This document shows, piece after piece, positions 26,711-34,392 of a DNA stretch of 64,000 nucleotides. The stretch's first letter is position 1. Every line of letters begins with the position of its first letter. Below the pieces are notes generated by a model. That model worked only from the letters and a program-made list of their open reading frames with translations, was not told the DNA's origin and searched no databases. The position numbers and the translations under genes are program-made. The stretch is from Lentzea californiensis (lineage in GTDB: Bacteria > Actinomycetota > Actinomycetes > Mycobacteriales > Pseudonocardiaceae), in the NCBI RefSeq assembly GCF_024648825.1, contig NZ_JANBBE010000001.1, positions 992,001 to 1,056,000 of the forward strand, read 5' to 3'.

Positions 26711-27122
26711 GCAACTCCTGCTCCAGCACCTCCAGATCAGTCCCGACGGCCCGGTGCGCTGCTTTGCGCCGGGCCGTCGGCATGCGTTCGGATGCGCGAA
26801 CAGCGGCGAGCAACTGTGCCAGCCGGGCCTCGGTCTTCGAAACCCAATCGGAATCTGTTGCCCGCACTGTCTCGAGCGAATCCGAAAAGCCGACAATTCG
26901 CGCGTGCAGCCGGGCGCCGTACCCGGAGTACCTGCCGATGTCCGCGACGTCGATGCCGAGCCTGCGTGCCCGGTACCGGTCGTACTGCTCGCTCAAAACC
27001 CCAGCTCCGCGGGCGATCACCGGAGCCAGCACCGGAATGAGCGCGGGCGCCACCACCTTCGCGACACCGACCAGGTTCTTGGCTCGGCCGGGCGTGAAGC
27101 CGGCCTTCGCTTTGCGCGCCAT
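26688..27122 (-). CDS. DUF6474-type small protein
   Basis: Protein of 144 residues that begins with a basic leader (MARKAKAGFTPGRAKN) and an Ala/Val/Pro-rich segment (VGVAKVVAPALIPVLAPVIA) that could insert into a membrane. The rest is helical and Arg/Glu-rich. Similar proteins are widespread in this order and listed as DUF6474, recalled from memory. Function unknown. The overlap with the convergent BCCT gene (26688-26710) leaves no room for a terminator. Confidence 0.75.
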   Translation of the reverse strand: MARKAKAGFTPGRAKNLVGVAKVVAPALIPVLAPVIARGAGVLSEQYDRYRARRLGIDVADIGRYSGYGARLHARIVGFSDSLETVRATDSDWVSKTEARLAQLLAAVRASERMPTARRKAAHRAVGTDLEVLEQELLRRLNVR

Positions 27123-27205
27123 TCGGGTACACCTCCTCCGTCACGTGAAACTTACTGCCCAGGTTGCCGACACATCAGGTGGACGCGCGACATACCCTGC
27201 ATCCT

Positions 27206-28849
27206 GTGACTTCCCAGGTGCAGCTAGACGCCGGCGTGGTCACTCGTTGTCGGCGGCGGGTGCACCTCGAAAACGATCCGGAAATGCGCGACGCCCCCAA
27301 GGCGGCGCCGGATCCGGCTTCGGAACAACGGAAAGCGGACGCGGCGAGCCACCGTCGCGCGGTGGCGGACGCGCTCGGCCGGATCGTCGGCTCGAACCTC
27401 TTCGAGGTGCCGAGCGGACCCGACGTGCGCAGCGCGGACCGCGAACGCGTGACGCTCGCCGCGATGGAGATGGGCGCGCAGTACATCTGGGGTGCGGCGT
27501 TGCCCCGTGATCCACGCGGCGGCCGCCGAGGCGGAATCGACCTGCTGGTCAAGGACTCCACCGGTTACGTGCCGGTGCTGGTGGTCCGGCACAAGATCAC
27601 GGACCCGGGGCAGGGCGCCCGCACGAGCCCGTTGACGATGCCGTTGCCCGACGGCAGCCGCACGGACCCGCACCGCAAGGTCCGCCCCCAGCCCCGCGAC
27701 CAGCTGCGGCTGGCCCACGCGCAACGGCAGCTGCAGGCCGCCGGCTACGCGCGCAACGGGCGCGCCACCGGCGGCGTGATCGGCATGGACGCGGACGTCG
27801 TGCTGTGGCACGACCTCGAGGCTCCGACGTGGCCCGGCGGCCGCAACGCGCTGGCCGAGTACGACGCGCGGTTCAGCGACCGGCTGTCCGTGGCGCTGGC
27901 GGCCGCGAACGAGAAGGACCCGCTGGCCCGCCCGTCGCGGATCGTCGACTGCAAGACGTGCCCGTGGTGGCCGACCTGCGACCGGGACCTGAAGCAGGGC
28001 AGGGACGTCAGCCTCGTCGTGCGCGGCGAGGACGCGGTGGCGTTGCGCAAGATCGGACTGTCCACTGTGGACGCGCTGGCCGAGCTCGACCCGCTGGCGG
28101 AGGGCCCGGTCCAGCTGGTCGGCATGCCGTTCGGCGACGCCGTGGTGCTGGCGCGGGCCTGGCTGCGCGACCTGACGCTGGTGCGCCGGGTGCCCGAGAT
28201 GAACGTGCCGCGCGCGGACGTCGAGGTCGACGTCGACATGGAGAGCTTCGGCGATCTGGGCGCGTACATGTGGGGCTGCCTGCTGTCCGGAAAGGACATC
28301 GACGAGGAGCAGGGCTACCGCGCATTCGTGACGTGGGACGCGCTGCCGTGCGATGACGAGGCGCGGTCGTTCGCCGAGTTCTGGAACTGGCTGACCGGCA
28401 TCCGGTTGCGGGCCAAGGCGCGCGGGCTGTCGTTCCGCGCCTACTGCTACAACGAGCTCGCGGAGAACCGCTGGCTGCTGGCGTCGGCGGAACGGTTCGC
28501 CGGCAAGCCGGGAATCCCGAAGGTCGCGCAGATCAAGGAGTTCATCGGGTCCGACTCGTGGGTGGACCTGTTCGGGATCGTCCGCGAGCAGTTCCTGTGC
28601 GCGCACGGCAAGGGTCTGAAGGTCATCGCGCCCGCCGCGGGGTTCTCGTGGCGCGACCCCGAGGCCGGCGGCGAGAACTCCATGCGCTGGTACCGGTCCG
28701 CGGTCGGGATGAACGGCGACGAGCTCGACGTCGACCAGCGGCAGCGGTTGCTCTGGTACAACGAGGACGACGTCCGGGCCACCCACCGCCTGCGCGAGTG
28801 GATGACCTCGGACGCGATGACCCGTCTACCGTTCGCAGGCGATCTCTAG
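27206..28849 (+). CDS. TM0106-type RecB-like nuclease with four-cysteine motif and RNase H-like C-terminal domain
   Basis: Protein of 547 residues. Cys15 (TRCRRRVHLE) and a cluster Cys249, Cys252, Cys258 (CKTCPWWPTC) together match the Fe-S pattern of Cas4/AddB-like RecB nucleases. Between them, GGIDLLVK and VPVLVVRHKIT are consistent with the D-ExK strands of that nuclease fold. From about residue 343 an RNase H-like exonuclease domain begins (VDVDMESFGDLGAYMWG), ending in WYNEDDVRATHRLREWM. The GTG at 27206 gives a short leader before Cys15. DNA or RNA processing is expected; the target is unknown. Confidence 0.85.
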   Translation: MTSQVQLDAGVVTRCRRRVHLENDPEMRDAPKAAPDPASEQRKADAASHRRAVADALGRIVGSNLFEVPSGPDVRSADRERVTLAAMEMGAQYIWGAALPRDPRGGRRGGIDLLVKDSTGYVPVLVVRHKITDPGQGARTSPLTMPLPDGSRTDPHRKVRPQPRDQLRLAHAQRQLQAAGYARNGRATGGVIGMDADVVLWHDLEAPTWPGGRNALAEYDARFSDRLSVALAAANEKDPLARPSRIVDCKTCPWWPTCDRDLKQGRDVSLVVRGEDAVALRKIGLSTVDALAELDPLAEGPVQLVGMPFGDAVVLARAWLRDLTLVRRVPEMNVPRADVEVDVDMESFGDLGAYMWGCLLSGKDIDEEQGYRAFVTWDALPCDDEARSFAEFWNWLTGIRLRAKARGLSFRAYCYNELAENRWLLASAERFAGKPGIPKVAQIKEFIGSDSWVDLFGIVREQFLCAHGKGLKVIAPAAGFSWRDPEAGGENSMRWYRSAVGMNGDELDVDQRQRLLWYNEDDVRATHRLREWMTSDAMTRLPFAGDL

Positions 28850-28866
28850 CGCGGCGATCTCTAGCG
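28838..28866. repeat. 14-bp direct repeat bridging two convergent stops
   Basis: GGCGATCTCTAGCG occurs at 28838-28851 and again at 28853-28866. The first copy holds the TAG stop of the nuclease gene; the second holds the stop of the SDR gene on the other strand. It looks like a small tandem duplication at a convergent gene junction. Confidence 0.85.
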
Positions 28867-29619
28867 AGGCGCCATGCGCAGAGCGCCGTCCATGCGGATG
28901 ACCTCCGCGTTCAGGTAGTCGTGCTCGATGATCGAGAGCGCGAGCTGCGCGTACTCCGACGGCTGGGCCAGGCGCTTCGGGAACGGGATGCCGGCGGCGA
29001 GACCCGCGCGGAACTCGTCCGAGACCGTGGCGAGCATCGGGGTGTCGACGATGCCGGGTGCGATGGTCAGCACGCGGATGCCGACGTTGCTCAGGTCGCG
29101 GGCGGCCGGGAGGGTCATGCCGACGACGCCGCCCTTGGACGAGGCGTAGGCGACCTGGCCGATCTGGCCGTCGAACGCGGCGATCGACGCGGTGTTGATG
29201 ATGACGCCGCGCGCGCCGTGCTCGAGCTCCTCGGTCTTGCCCATGGCCGCGGCGGCCAGGCGCAGGACGTTGAACGTGCCGATCAGGTTGACCTCGATGA
29301 TCTTGCGGTAGAGGTCGAGGTCGTGCGGGCCGGACTTGCCGACGGTGCGGGACGACGGGCCGATGCCCGCGCAGTTCACCGTGATGCGCAGCGGGGCGCC
29401 GGAGCCGGCTGCGGTGTCGACGGCGGCCTGGACCTCTTCGCCCGACGTCACGTCGGCGGCCAGGTAGGTGACGTTCTCGATCACGTCGGCGTTCGCGATG
29501 GCGCTGGGCAGGTCGAGCGCGAACACCTGCGCTCCACGCGCCGCCAGCGCACGTGCCGTCGCGCCGCCGAGGCCGGACGCGCCACCGGTGACGATGGCCG
29601 CGGTACCCGAGATCTCCAT
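28861..29619 (-). CDS. SDR, 3-hydroxyacyl-CoA dehydrogenase type II-like
   Basis: Protein of 252 residues of the HSD17B10/FabG-like group. It has [16 protein letters not shown], a cofactor Asp after the second strand (ALDLPS), NCAGIGP, the catalytic serine in NTASIAAF and YASSKGG. Its C-terminus ([14 protein letters not shown]) is typical of this subgroup. It probably oxidises a 3-hydroxyacyl-CoA with NAD. A membrane or operon partner is not evident. Confidence 0.9.
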   Translation of the reverse strand: MEISGTAAIVTGGASGLGGATARALAARGAQVFALDLPSAIANADVIENVTYLAADVTSGEEVQAAVDTAAGSGAPLRITVNCAGIGPSSRTVGKSGPHDLDLYRKIIEVNLIGTFNVLRLAAAAMGKTEELEHGARGVIINTASIAAFDGQIGQVAYASSKGGVVGMTLPAARDLSNVGIRVLTIAPGIVDTPMLATVSDEFRAGLAAGIPFPKRLAQPSEYAQLALSIIEHDYLNAEVIRMDGALRMAPR

Positions 29620-29678
29620 GCCTTCATCCTCCTCGAAGCGAACTGCTCGCGAGGAGGTTAACGCTCGTTACCTCGAAC

Positions 29679-29771
29679 TCAACGGTCGGTCCAGTGGAGC
29701 AGGGCCACCAACGGCACCGCTGCCACGAGCGCGAGGCCGATGAAGATCGTCGCGATTCCCAGAATTCCCAT
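29679..29771 (-). CDS. Very small single-helix membrane protein
   Basis: A 30-residue frame from the ATG at 29771, MGILGIATIFIGLALVAAVP and more, forms one membrane helix and ends in HWTDR. The open frame extends upstream to 29912, but that part is not hydrophobic and looks non-coding. No clear ribosome binding site was found. It could be a real microprotein of a type often missed by annotation. Confidence 0.45.
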   Translation of the reverse strand: MGILGIATIFIGLALVAAVPLVALLHWTDR

Positions 29772-29954
29772 GTGTAGAACTGTGCCGTTCGACGGTGTTC
29801 GAAACATCGTCCGCGTCGGTAGACCTCTGGTAGGAGATCTGTCACGGTCCGCTACGACCAAAGTCGTACCGGCATCAGGGTCTGCTCCGTTCGGTCCTGG
29901 GGTGTAGGTCACTTGGAGTCACGCAATATAGTTAGCCTCGCGTACCTTTATGGT

Positions 29955-31736
29955 GTGTTCACCACGCGCCCCGAACTCGTCGGCACCTTCGGCATGGTCG
30001 CTTCGACCCACTGGCTGGCCTCCGCGTCGGCCATGGCGGTGCTGGAGGACGGCGGCAACGCCTTCGACGCCGCCGTGACCGCGGGATTCGTCCTGCAGGT
30101 CGTGGAACCGCACCTCAACGGCCCCGGCGGCGAGGTGCCGATCCTCTTCTCGGCCGCCGGCGCGGCCCCCCAGGTGCTCTGCGGGCAGGGCGTGGCGCCC
30201 GCCGGAGCGACGATCGAGCACTACGCCGATCTGGGTCTGTCGCTGATCCCCGGCAGTGGACTGCTGGCCGCGACGGTGCCGGGCGCGTGGGACGGATGGC
30301 TCACGCTTCTGCGCGACCACGGCACCAAGACCCTGCGTGAGGTGCTGGACCGCGCGATCGGCTACGCCCGCGACGGTTTCCCCCTCGTCGAACGGGCCGC
30401 CTACACGATCGGCATGGTCTCGGACCTCTTCCGCGACCACTGGCCGACCTCCGCCGCGCAGTGGATGCCCGACGGCGTCCTTCCGGCTCCCGGCGGCCGG
30501 TTCCGCAACCCCAAGCTCGCCGACACCTGGGAGTGGCTGCTGGCCGCCGCCGAGGCCGCCGGTGCCGATCGCGAGGCGCAGATCGAGGCCGCGCGCCGGG
30601 CGTGGTCGCAGGGGTTCGTCGCCGCGCAGATCGACGAGTTCTGCCGTTCGGAGTTCCGCGACGACTCCGGCCGCGACCACGCGGGTCTGCTGACCGGTGC
30701 CGACATGGCGTCGTGGGAGGCGTCCTACGAGGACGCGCTCGTCGCGGACTTCGGTGAGTGGTCGCTGGTCAAGGCCGGCGCGTGGACGCAGGGACCCGTG
30801 CTGGCACAGCAACTCCGGTTGCTGGAGGGCTACGACCTGTCCTATGTGGACGGAAAGCCCACCGCGGAGACCGTGCACCTCGCCGTCGAGGCCGCGAAGC
30901 TGGCGTTCGCCGATCGCGAGGCCTGGTACGGCGACGTTCCGGACGTGCCGCTGGAGACCCTGCTGTCGCGCTCGTACGCCTCCGAACGCCGTGCGCTGAT
31001 CAGCGACACCGCGTCCTACGACCTTCGCCCCGGCTCACCCGATGGCCGCGAACCGTTGCTGCCCAAGCACATCGCCAGCGGTCCGTCGGCGCTGGTCTCC
31101 GACCCGACCGGCGCGATCGGCGAACCGACCGTGGAACGCTCCGGCGTGACGCGCGGCGACACCGTGCACGTGGACGTCGTGGACCGCTGGGGCAACATGA
31201 TCTCCGCGACCCCGTCCGGCGGCTGGTTGCAGTCGTCGCCGACGATCCCGTCGCTCGGTTTCTGCCTGGGCAGCCGCGCCCAGATGTTCTGGCTGGACAA
31301 GGGGCTGCCGAACTCGCTGGCCCCCGGCAAGCGCCCGCGCATCACCCTGTCGCCGTCGATGGCGCTGCGCGACGGCCGCCCCGCACTGGCGTTCGGCACT
31401 CCCGGCGGTGACCAGCAGGACCAGTGGCAGCTCGGCTTCTGGCTGGCGCACCAGGCGGGCCTGAACCTGCAGGAGGCGATCGACTCGCCGATGTGGCACT
31501 CGAACGCGTTCCCGAGCTCGTTCTACCCGCGGGCCTGGACGCCGGGCGAACTCGTCATCGAGTCCCGCGTCGGCGCGGACGTCCTGGATGCGTTGCGCTC
31601 GCGTGGCCACCAGGTCGTGGACGCCGGCGAGTGGACTCTCGGCCGGATGTCCGCCGTGGCGAGGGATGCCTTCGACGGACTGCTGCGCGCCGGCGCGAAC
31701 CCACGCGGCGCGCAGGGCTACGCGGCAGGCCGCTGA
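29955..31736 (+). CDS. Gamma-glutamyltransferase family protein
   Basis: Protein of 593 residues of the N-terminal nucleophile family. The predicted autocleavage and nucleophile threonine is Thr403 in RGDTVHVDVVD, and a C-terminal GTPGGDQQDQWQL motif stabilises the product. The N-terminal half opens with FGMVASTHWLASASAMAVL. No signal peptide is seen, unlike periplasmic GGTs, so it should act inside the cell. The start is GTG at 29955. It may cleave glutathione-like or other gamma-glutamyl compounds; the precise substrate is open. Confidence 0.88.
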   Translation: MFTTRPELVGTFGMVASTHWLASASAMAVLEDGGNAFDAAVTAGFVLQVVEPHLNGPGGEVPILFSAAGAAPQVLCGQGVAPAGATIEHYADLGLSLIPGSGLLAATVPGAWDGWLTLLRDHGTKTLREVLDRAIGYARDGFPLVERAAYTIGMVSDLFRDHWPTSAAQWMPDGVLPAPGGRFRNPKLADTWEWLLAAAEAAGADREAQIEAARRAWSQGFVAAQIDEFCRSEFRDDSGRDHAGLLTGADMASWEASYEDALVADFGEWSLVKAGAWTQGPVLAQQLRLLEGYDLSYVDGKPTAETVHLAVEAAKLAFADREAWYGDVPDVPLETLLSRSYASERRALISDTASYDLRPGSPDGREPLLPKHIASGPSALVSDPTGAIGEPTVERSGVTRGDTVHVDVVDRWGNMISATPSGGWLQSSPTIPSLGFCLGSRAQMFWLDKGLPNSLAPGKRPRITLSPSMALRDGRPALAFGTPGGDQQDQWQLGFWLAHQAGLNLQEAIDSPMWHSNAFPSSFYPRAWTPGELVIESRVGADVLDALRSRGHQVVDAGEWTLGRMSAVARDAFDGLLRAGANPRGAQGYAAGR

Positions 31737-31754
31737 CTCTCCAGGAAAGAGGAA

Positions 31755-31790
31755 CGGCGCCCGATTCGAGGGGGAGGGAATCGGGCGCCG
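31755..31790. terminator. Bidirectional terminator between ggt and secreted protein gene
   Basis: Perfect 13-base arms (31755-31767 and 31778-31790) with a 10-base loop and a CGGCGCCCGATTC arm. It sits between the convergent genes ending at 31736 and 31816. Confidence 0.85.
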
Positions 31791-31815
31791 CCCCGGCCAG
31801 GAAGGTCTGGTCAGA

Positions 31816-32160
31816 TCAGATGTCGAGGGCCGCGGCGCCGGTCGGCACACCGTTCGGCTCGCTCAGGCCGAGCAGCGTGGAGGCCGGCAGACCGGTGGCA
31901 CCGGCGTCGACGTTCTCGACCAGCGCGGCGGCGTCGAGGTCCTGCGCGTTGAGCGCCTGGATCTTGCCGGCCGCATCGGCGGTGTCCACGGACGCGAGGT
32001 CGCCGACGGTGGCGATGTCGCCCAGCTGACCACCGAGGTCGGGCGTGGTGTGAACGGCGGCGGACCCGGTGTCCGCGTTGGCGATACCACCCAGGCCGAG
32101 CATGACGGTAGCGCTGCCGAGGGCAACAGCGGCCCCCGCGACGGTCTTCCTGAGGTTCAT
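31816..32160 (-). CDS. Small secreted protein, 114 residues
   Basis: The protein has a clear signal peptide cleaved near GGIANADTGS. The mature part, about 85 residues, is rich in Ala, Asp and Leu with repeats of A-L-x-A-x-D and no cysteine. It is neither a chaplin nor a known toxin. Function unknown; an exposed or extracellular role is all that can be said. Confidence 0.75.
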   Translation of the reverse strand: MNLRKTVAGAAVALGSATVMLGLGGIANADTGSAAVHTTPDLGGQLGDIATVGDLASVDTADAAGKIQALNAQDLDAAALVENVDAGATGLPASTLLGLSEPNGVPTGAAALDI

Positions 32161-32253
32161 AGGCGCGAACGTGTCCTGTCCGGACCCTCTACATCAAGCT
32201 GCGTAACTCAGGTGAGGGAAGTTCTTCATCCTTTAGGGGACGCCAACGCGCAA

Positions 32254-32430
32254 TTGTCGTGCAAACCCGATCCGGGCCGCCCACACACCGAGTTGCTACC
32301 GAACGTCACGATTCTGGTCGTATTGGACACAACAGGTCCGTCGGCCAACAGGGCAGGGTTTGTCATCGCCGCGCCCCGTTGGGCAGCGTTCATCAACGCT
32401 GTGAAGCGCGGCGACCTCGAAAAGAGCTGA
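32254..32430 (+). CDS. Possible small DUF397-like protein
   Basis: A plus-strand frame of 58 codons from TTG 32254 ends in AAPRWAAFINAVKRGDLEKS. This tail matches the DUF397 pattern (W-x-A-F-x-x-x-V-K-x-G), and a VxD-T strand lies just before it. DUF397 proteins are usually partners of XRE regulators; none is adjacent here. The start is uncertain and upstream residues look weak. It may be a remnant. Confidence 0.45.
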   Translation: MSCKPDPGRPHTELLPNVTILVVLDTTGPSANRAGFVIAAPRWAAFINAVKRGDLEKS

Positions 32431-32438
32431 CGGACCGG

Positions 32439-32813
32439 CTAGGCGATGGCCCCCGGCGGCAGCTTCAGCTTGAACGGCAGCGTCGTCACGACGGCCAAGT
32501 CCGAGGCCGTCGCCTTCATCAGCATGGGGGCGTTGCGCGCGCCGGGTTCAGGCAGGTCCAGCAGCCTGTCCACGGCCTCGATCAACGGGCCCTCGTAGAT
32601 CCACACGGCCTGTGCCGGGCGAGCCGAGTCGCGGACCGCGGGGAGTCGTCCCGCGCGCGCCTCCGTCTCCGACCAGAACAGGATCGAGTCGATGAAGCCT
32701 CTGCGCTGCTTGAACGCCATGATGCGGTCGAGCTGCCCGGCGTCGTCCCTCAGGTGGAGGAACTGAAAGCCACTCTCGCGCAGCTCGATGACCTTGTTCA
32801 GTGCGTGGTCCAT
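32439..32813 (-). CDS. Conserved hypothetical protein, 124 residues
   Basis: Soluble protein with a helical N-terminus (ALNKVIELRESGFQFLHLRDD) and a central segment FWSETEARAGR, then WIYEGPLIEAVDRLLDL. I do not recognise a family. It has no signal or membrane helix. The perfect palindrome at 32846 lies 33 bases upstream of its ATG, suggesting repressor control. The stop is nine bases from the DUF397-like frame on the other strand. Confidence 0.7.
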   Translation of the reverse strand: MDHALNKVIELRESGFQFLHLRDDAGQLDRIMAFKQRRGFIDSILFWSETEARAGRLPAVRDSARPAQAVWIYEGPLIEAVDRLLDLPEPGARNAPMLMKATASDLAVVTTLPFKLKLPPGAIA

Positions 32814-32845
32814 GGCGCACCTACCCCTGTGAGGTCCCCTTCGGG

Positions 32846-32859
32846 TGACTGATCAGTCA
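32846..32859. promoter_or_regulatory. 14-bp palindromic operator candidate
   Basis: TGACTGATCAGTCA is a perfect palindrome, the type bound by TetR-family dimers. It lies 33 bases upstream of the start of the gene at 32439-32813. An imperfect inverted repeat with TACGA and TCGTA arms (32860-32879) follows immediately. Confidence 0.5.
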
Positions 32860-32924
32860 TACGACCCGAAAGGATCGTACGGTAAGTCAACGTTCCGCCG
32901 TAAGACGTACTCCGAACGAGTATC

Positions 32925-33056
32925 TCAATTGGTGGACGTTTGTGGCGCACGGTAATCGTTGGCCTTCTTGGTAGAGGAAACGACCAGGAGGACCGCTACG
33001 GTTCGCACCAAGAACGCCAAACCGCCTAATGTGACTAATGTCACGGTGATCAACAT
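32925..33056 (-). CDS. Small membrane protein, 43 residues
   Basis: The ATG at 33056 has a GGAGG site seven bases upstream, so the gene is credible. One helix (TLVTLGGLAFLVRTVAVLLVV) is followed by a polar tail (STKKANDYR). No family known. It could be a stress or regulatory microprotein. Confidence 0.65.
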   Translation of the reverse strand: MLITVTLVTLGGLAFLVRTVAVLLVVSSTKKANDYRAPQTSTN

Positions 33057-33168
33057 GTGTCGCCTCCGAGTGGCTCCTACACCCGTACTAGACGTGTAGC
33101 ACGCGTCGTGGGTTGCACCTTTGCCGACTCGCCGTTCTGGGCGAGGTCCGCCCAGTAGAGTCAGGACG

Positions 33169-34392
33169 GTGCGTGGAGAAACCGCCGTCGGGGGAGCACT
33201 CGGCCTGCTGTGCAGCACCGAGCTGGACGGGCTCGGCGACCAGTTGCCCGTGCGCCTCCTCGAACGGGAACTGCGTGACCGGCTGGGTGACTGGCGCATC
33301 ACCGCGCTCGCGCGGCGGGAGCACTCGCATCGCGCCGACGGCGGGCTGGGGGCGACACCGATCAGCTCGGTCGGCCCCGACGACTTCCACCTGATCGTCG
33401 TGTCGCTGTCCGAGCCGCTCGCGATCACCGAACTGCCCGGCCGCGCGGTCGGGGTCGCGGTCAGGTCGGGCGGCAGGACCGGCATCGAGGTGCTCTCGAC
33501 GCGGGACGAGGGTCCCGACGTGGTGCCTAACCTCGGCGTCCTCGCCGACCGGCTGGTCGAACCGGAGGTCCTCACCGCTCGCGTGCAGCACCTCCGGCAG
33601 CTCGGCAGGCTGCCAGAGCACCAGTACCTGGTCCTGCACGTCACCGCGACCACGCCGCTCGCCCGGCTCAGGCCCGCTGTCGCCAAGGCCGCCGAACTGC
33701 TGGCCATCGACCACGTCGTGGTGCTGCCGACCGGCGTCCAACCCGAGGACTCCGGCTGGCCGACGATGCCGCACGACGCCGTCGTGGAAGACCGGCTCGC
33801 CGTGATCGCGAACGCCGCCGCGGTCGTGGCCTGCGACGAACACGTCGCGGCGGCCGCGCAAGCGTTTGGCCGGACGTGGGTGCTGTTCGACCCGAAAGGC
33901 GCCGACCGGCAGGCCGTCGAGCAGTTCGGCAGCCCCGAGCAGGTCGTCACCGCCCCGAGCAGGCTGGTCACGGCCATGCGGCGGGCGCTCGAGGTCGAGC
34001 GGTCCGCCAAGGCCGTCCGGCTGCTGGACGAGCACCTCAACGCCGTTGCCCGGCTGGCGGAGGAGGCTTTCGTCAAGACCGGCGCCGTCGAGCCGCGCAT
34101 CGCGTTGCTCGCCGCGGAGAACCGGGCGCTGCGCAGGGCGCACCGGCAGCTGCACGCGCGGCTGATCGCCGAACGGGAGGCGGTCGTCGAGCACATGCTC
34201 AGCCGCAGCGGCGACGTCGGGCCCGACCTGGCGACGGAGCGGCGGTTGCACGCCGATCTGGCCGTGCGGCACCGCGACGTGCTCGCCACGCTGGCCGCCG
34301 AACGGGCCGAGCTGGCGGCGATGCGCTCCACCAAGCTCTACCGGTGGTCACGGCTGCCGCGCGTCGTTTACGGAAAGCTGCGCGGCCGGTGA
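33169..34392 (+). CDS. Glycan-locus protein: pyruvyl-transferase/GT-B-like domain plus coiled coil
   Basis: Protein of about 407 residues. The first 290 residues alternate strands and helices like a two-domain transferase (YLVLHVTATTPLARLRP, DHVVVLPTGVQPEDSG and AAAVVACDEHVAAAA resemble the polysaccharide pyruvyl transferase fold). A coiled-coil-like Ala/Arg/Leu-rich segment follows. The tail STKLYRWSRLPR recalls membrane-proximal tails of large polysaccharide enzymes. The GTG at 33169 is the likely start. Catalytic residues cannot be named. It is translationally coupled to the GT2 gene (GTGA). Confidence 0.6.
   Translation: MRGETAVGGALGLLCSTELDGLGDQLPVRLLERELRDRLGDWRITALARREHSHRADGGLGATPISSVGPDDFHLIVVSLSEPLAITELPGRAVGVAVRSGGRTGIEVLSTRDEGPDVVPNLGVLADRLVEPEVLTARVQHLRQLGRLPEHQYLVLHVTATTPLARLRPAVAKAAELLAIDHVVVLPTGVQPEDSGWPTMPHDAVVEDRLAVIANAAAVVACDEHVAAAAQAFGRTWVLFDPKGADRQAVEQFGSPEQVVTAPSRLVTAMRRALEVERSAKAVRLLDEHLNAVARLAEEAFVKTGAVEPRIALLAAENRALRRAHRQLHARLIAEREAVVEHMLSRSGDVGPDLATERRLHADLAVRHRDVLATLAAERAELAAMRSTKLYRWSRLPRVVYGKLRGR

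Noticed and set aside
27224..28786. A 520-codon minus-strand frame opposite the nuclease gene
   Set aside because: Shadow of the nuclease codons; the plus frame has recognisable motifs.
29925..29950. Iron-box-like TTAGCCTCGCGTACCTTT before the gamma-glutamyltransferase gene
   Set aside because: Only a few positions match the DtxR/IdeR consensus and the dyad is absent.
33088..34272. Minus-strand 394-codon frame opposite the transferase-like gene at 33169
   Set aside because: High-GC shadow; no start context or motif.
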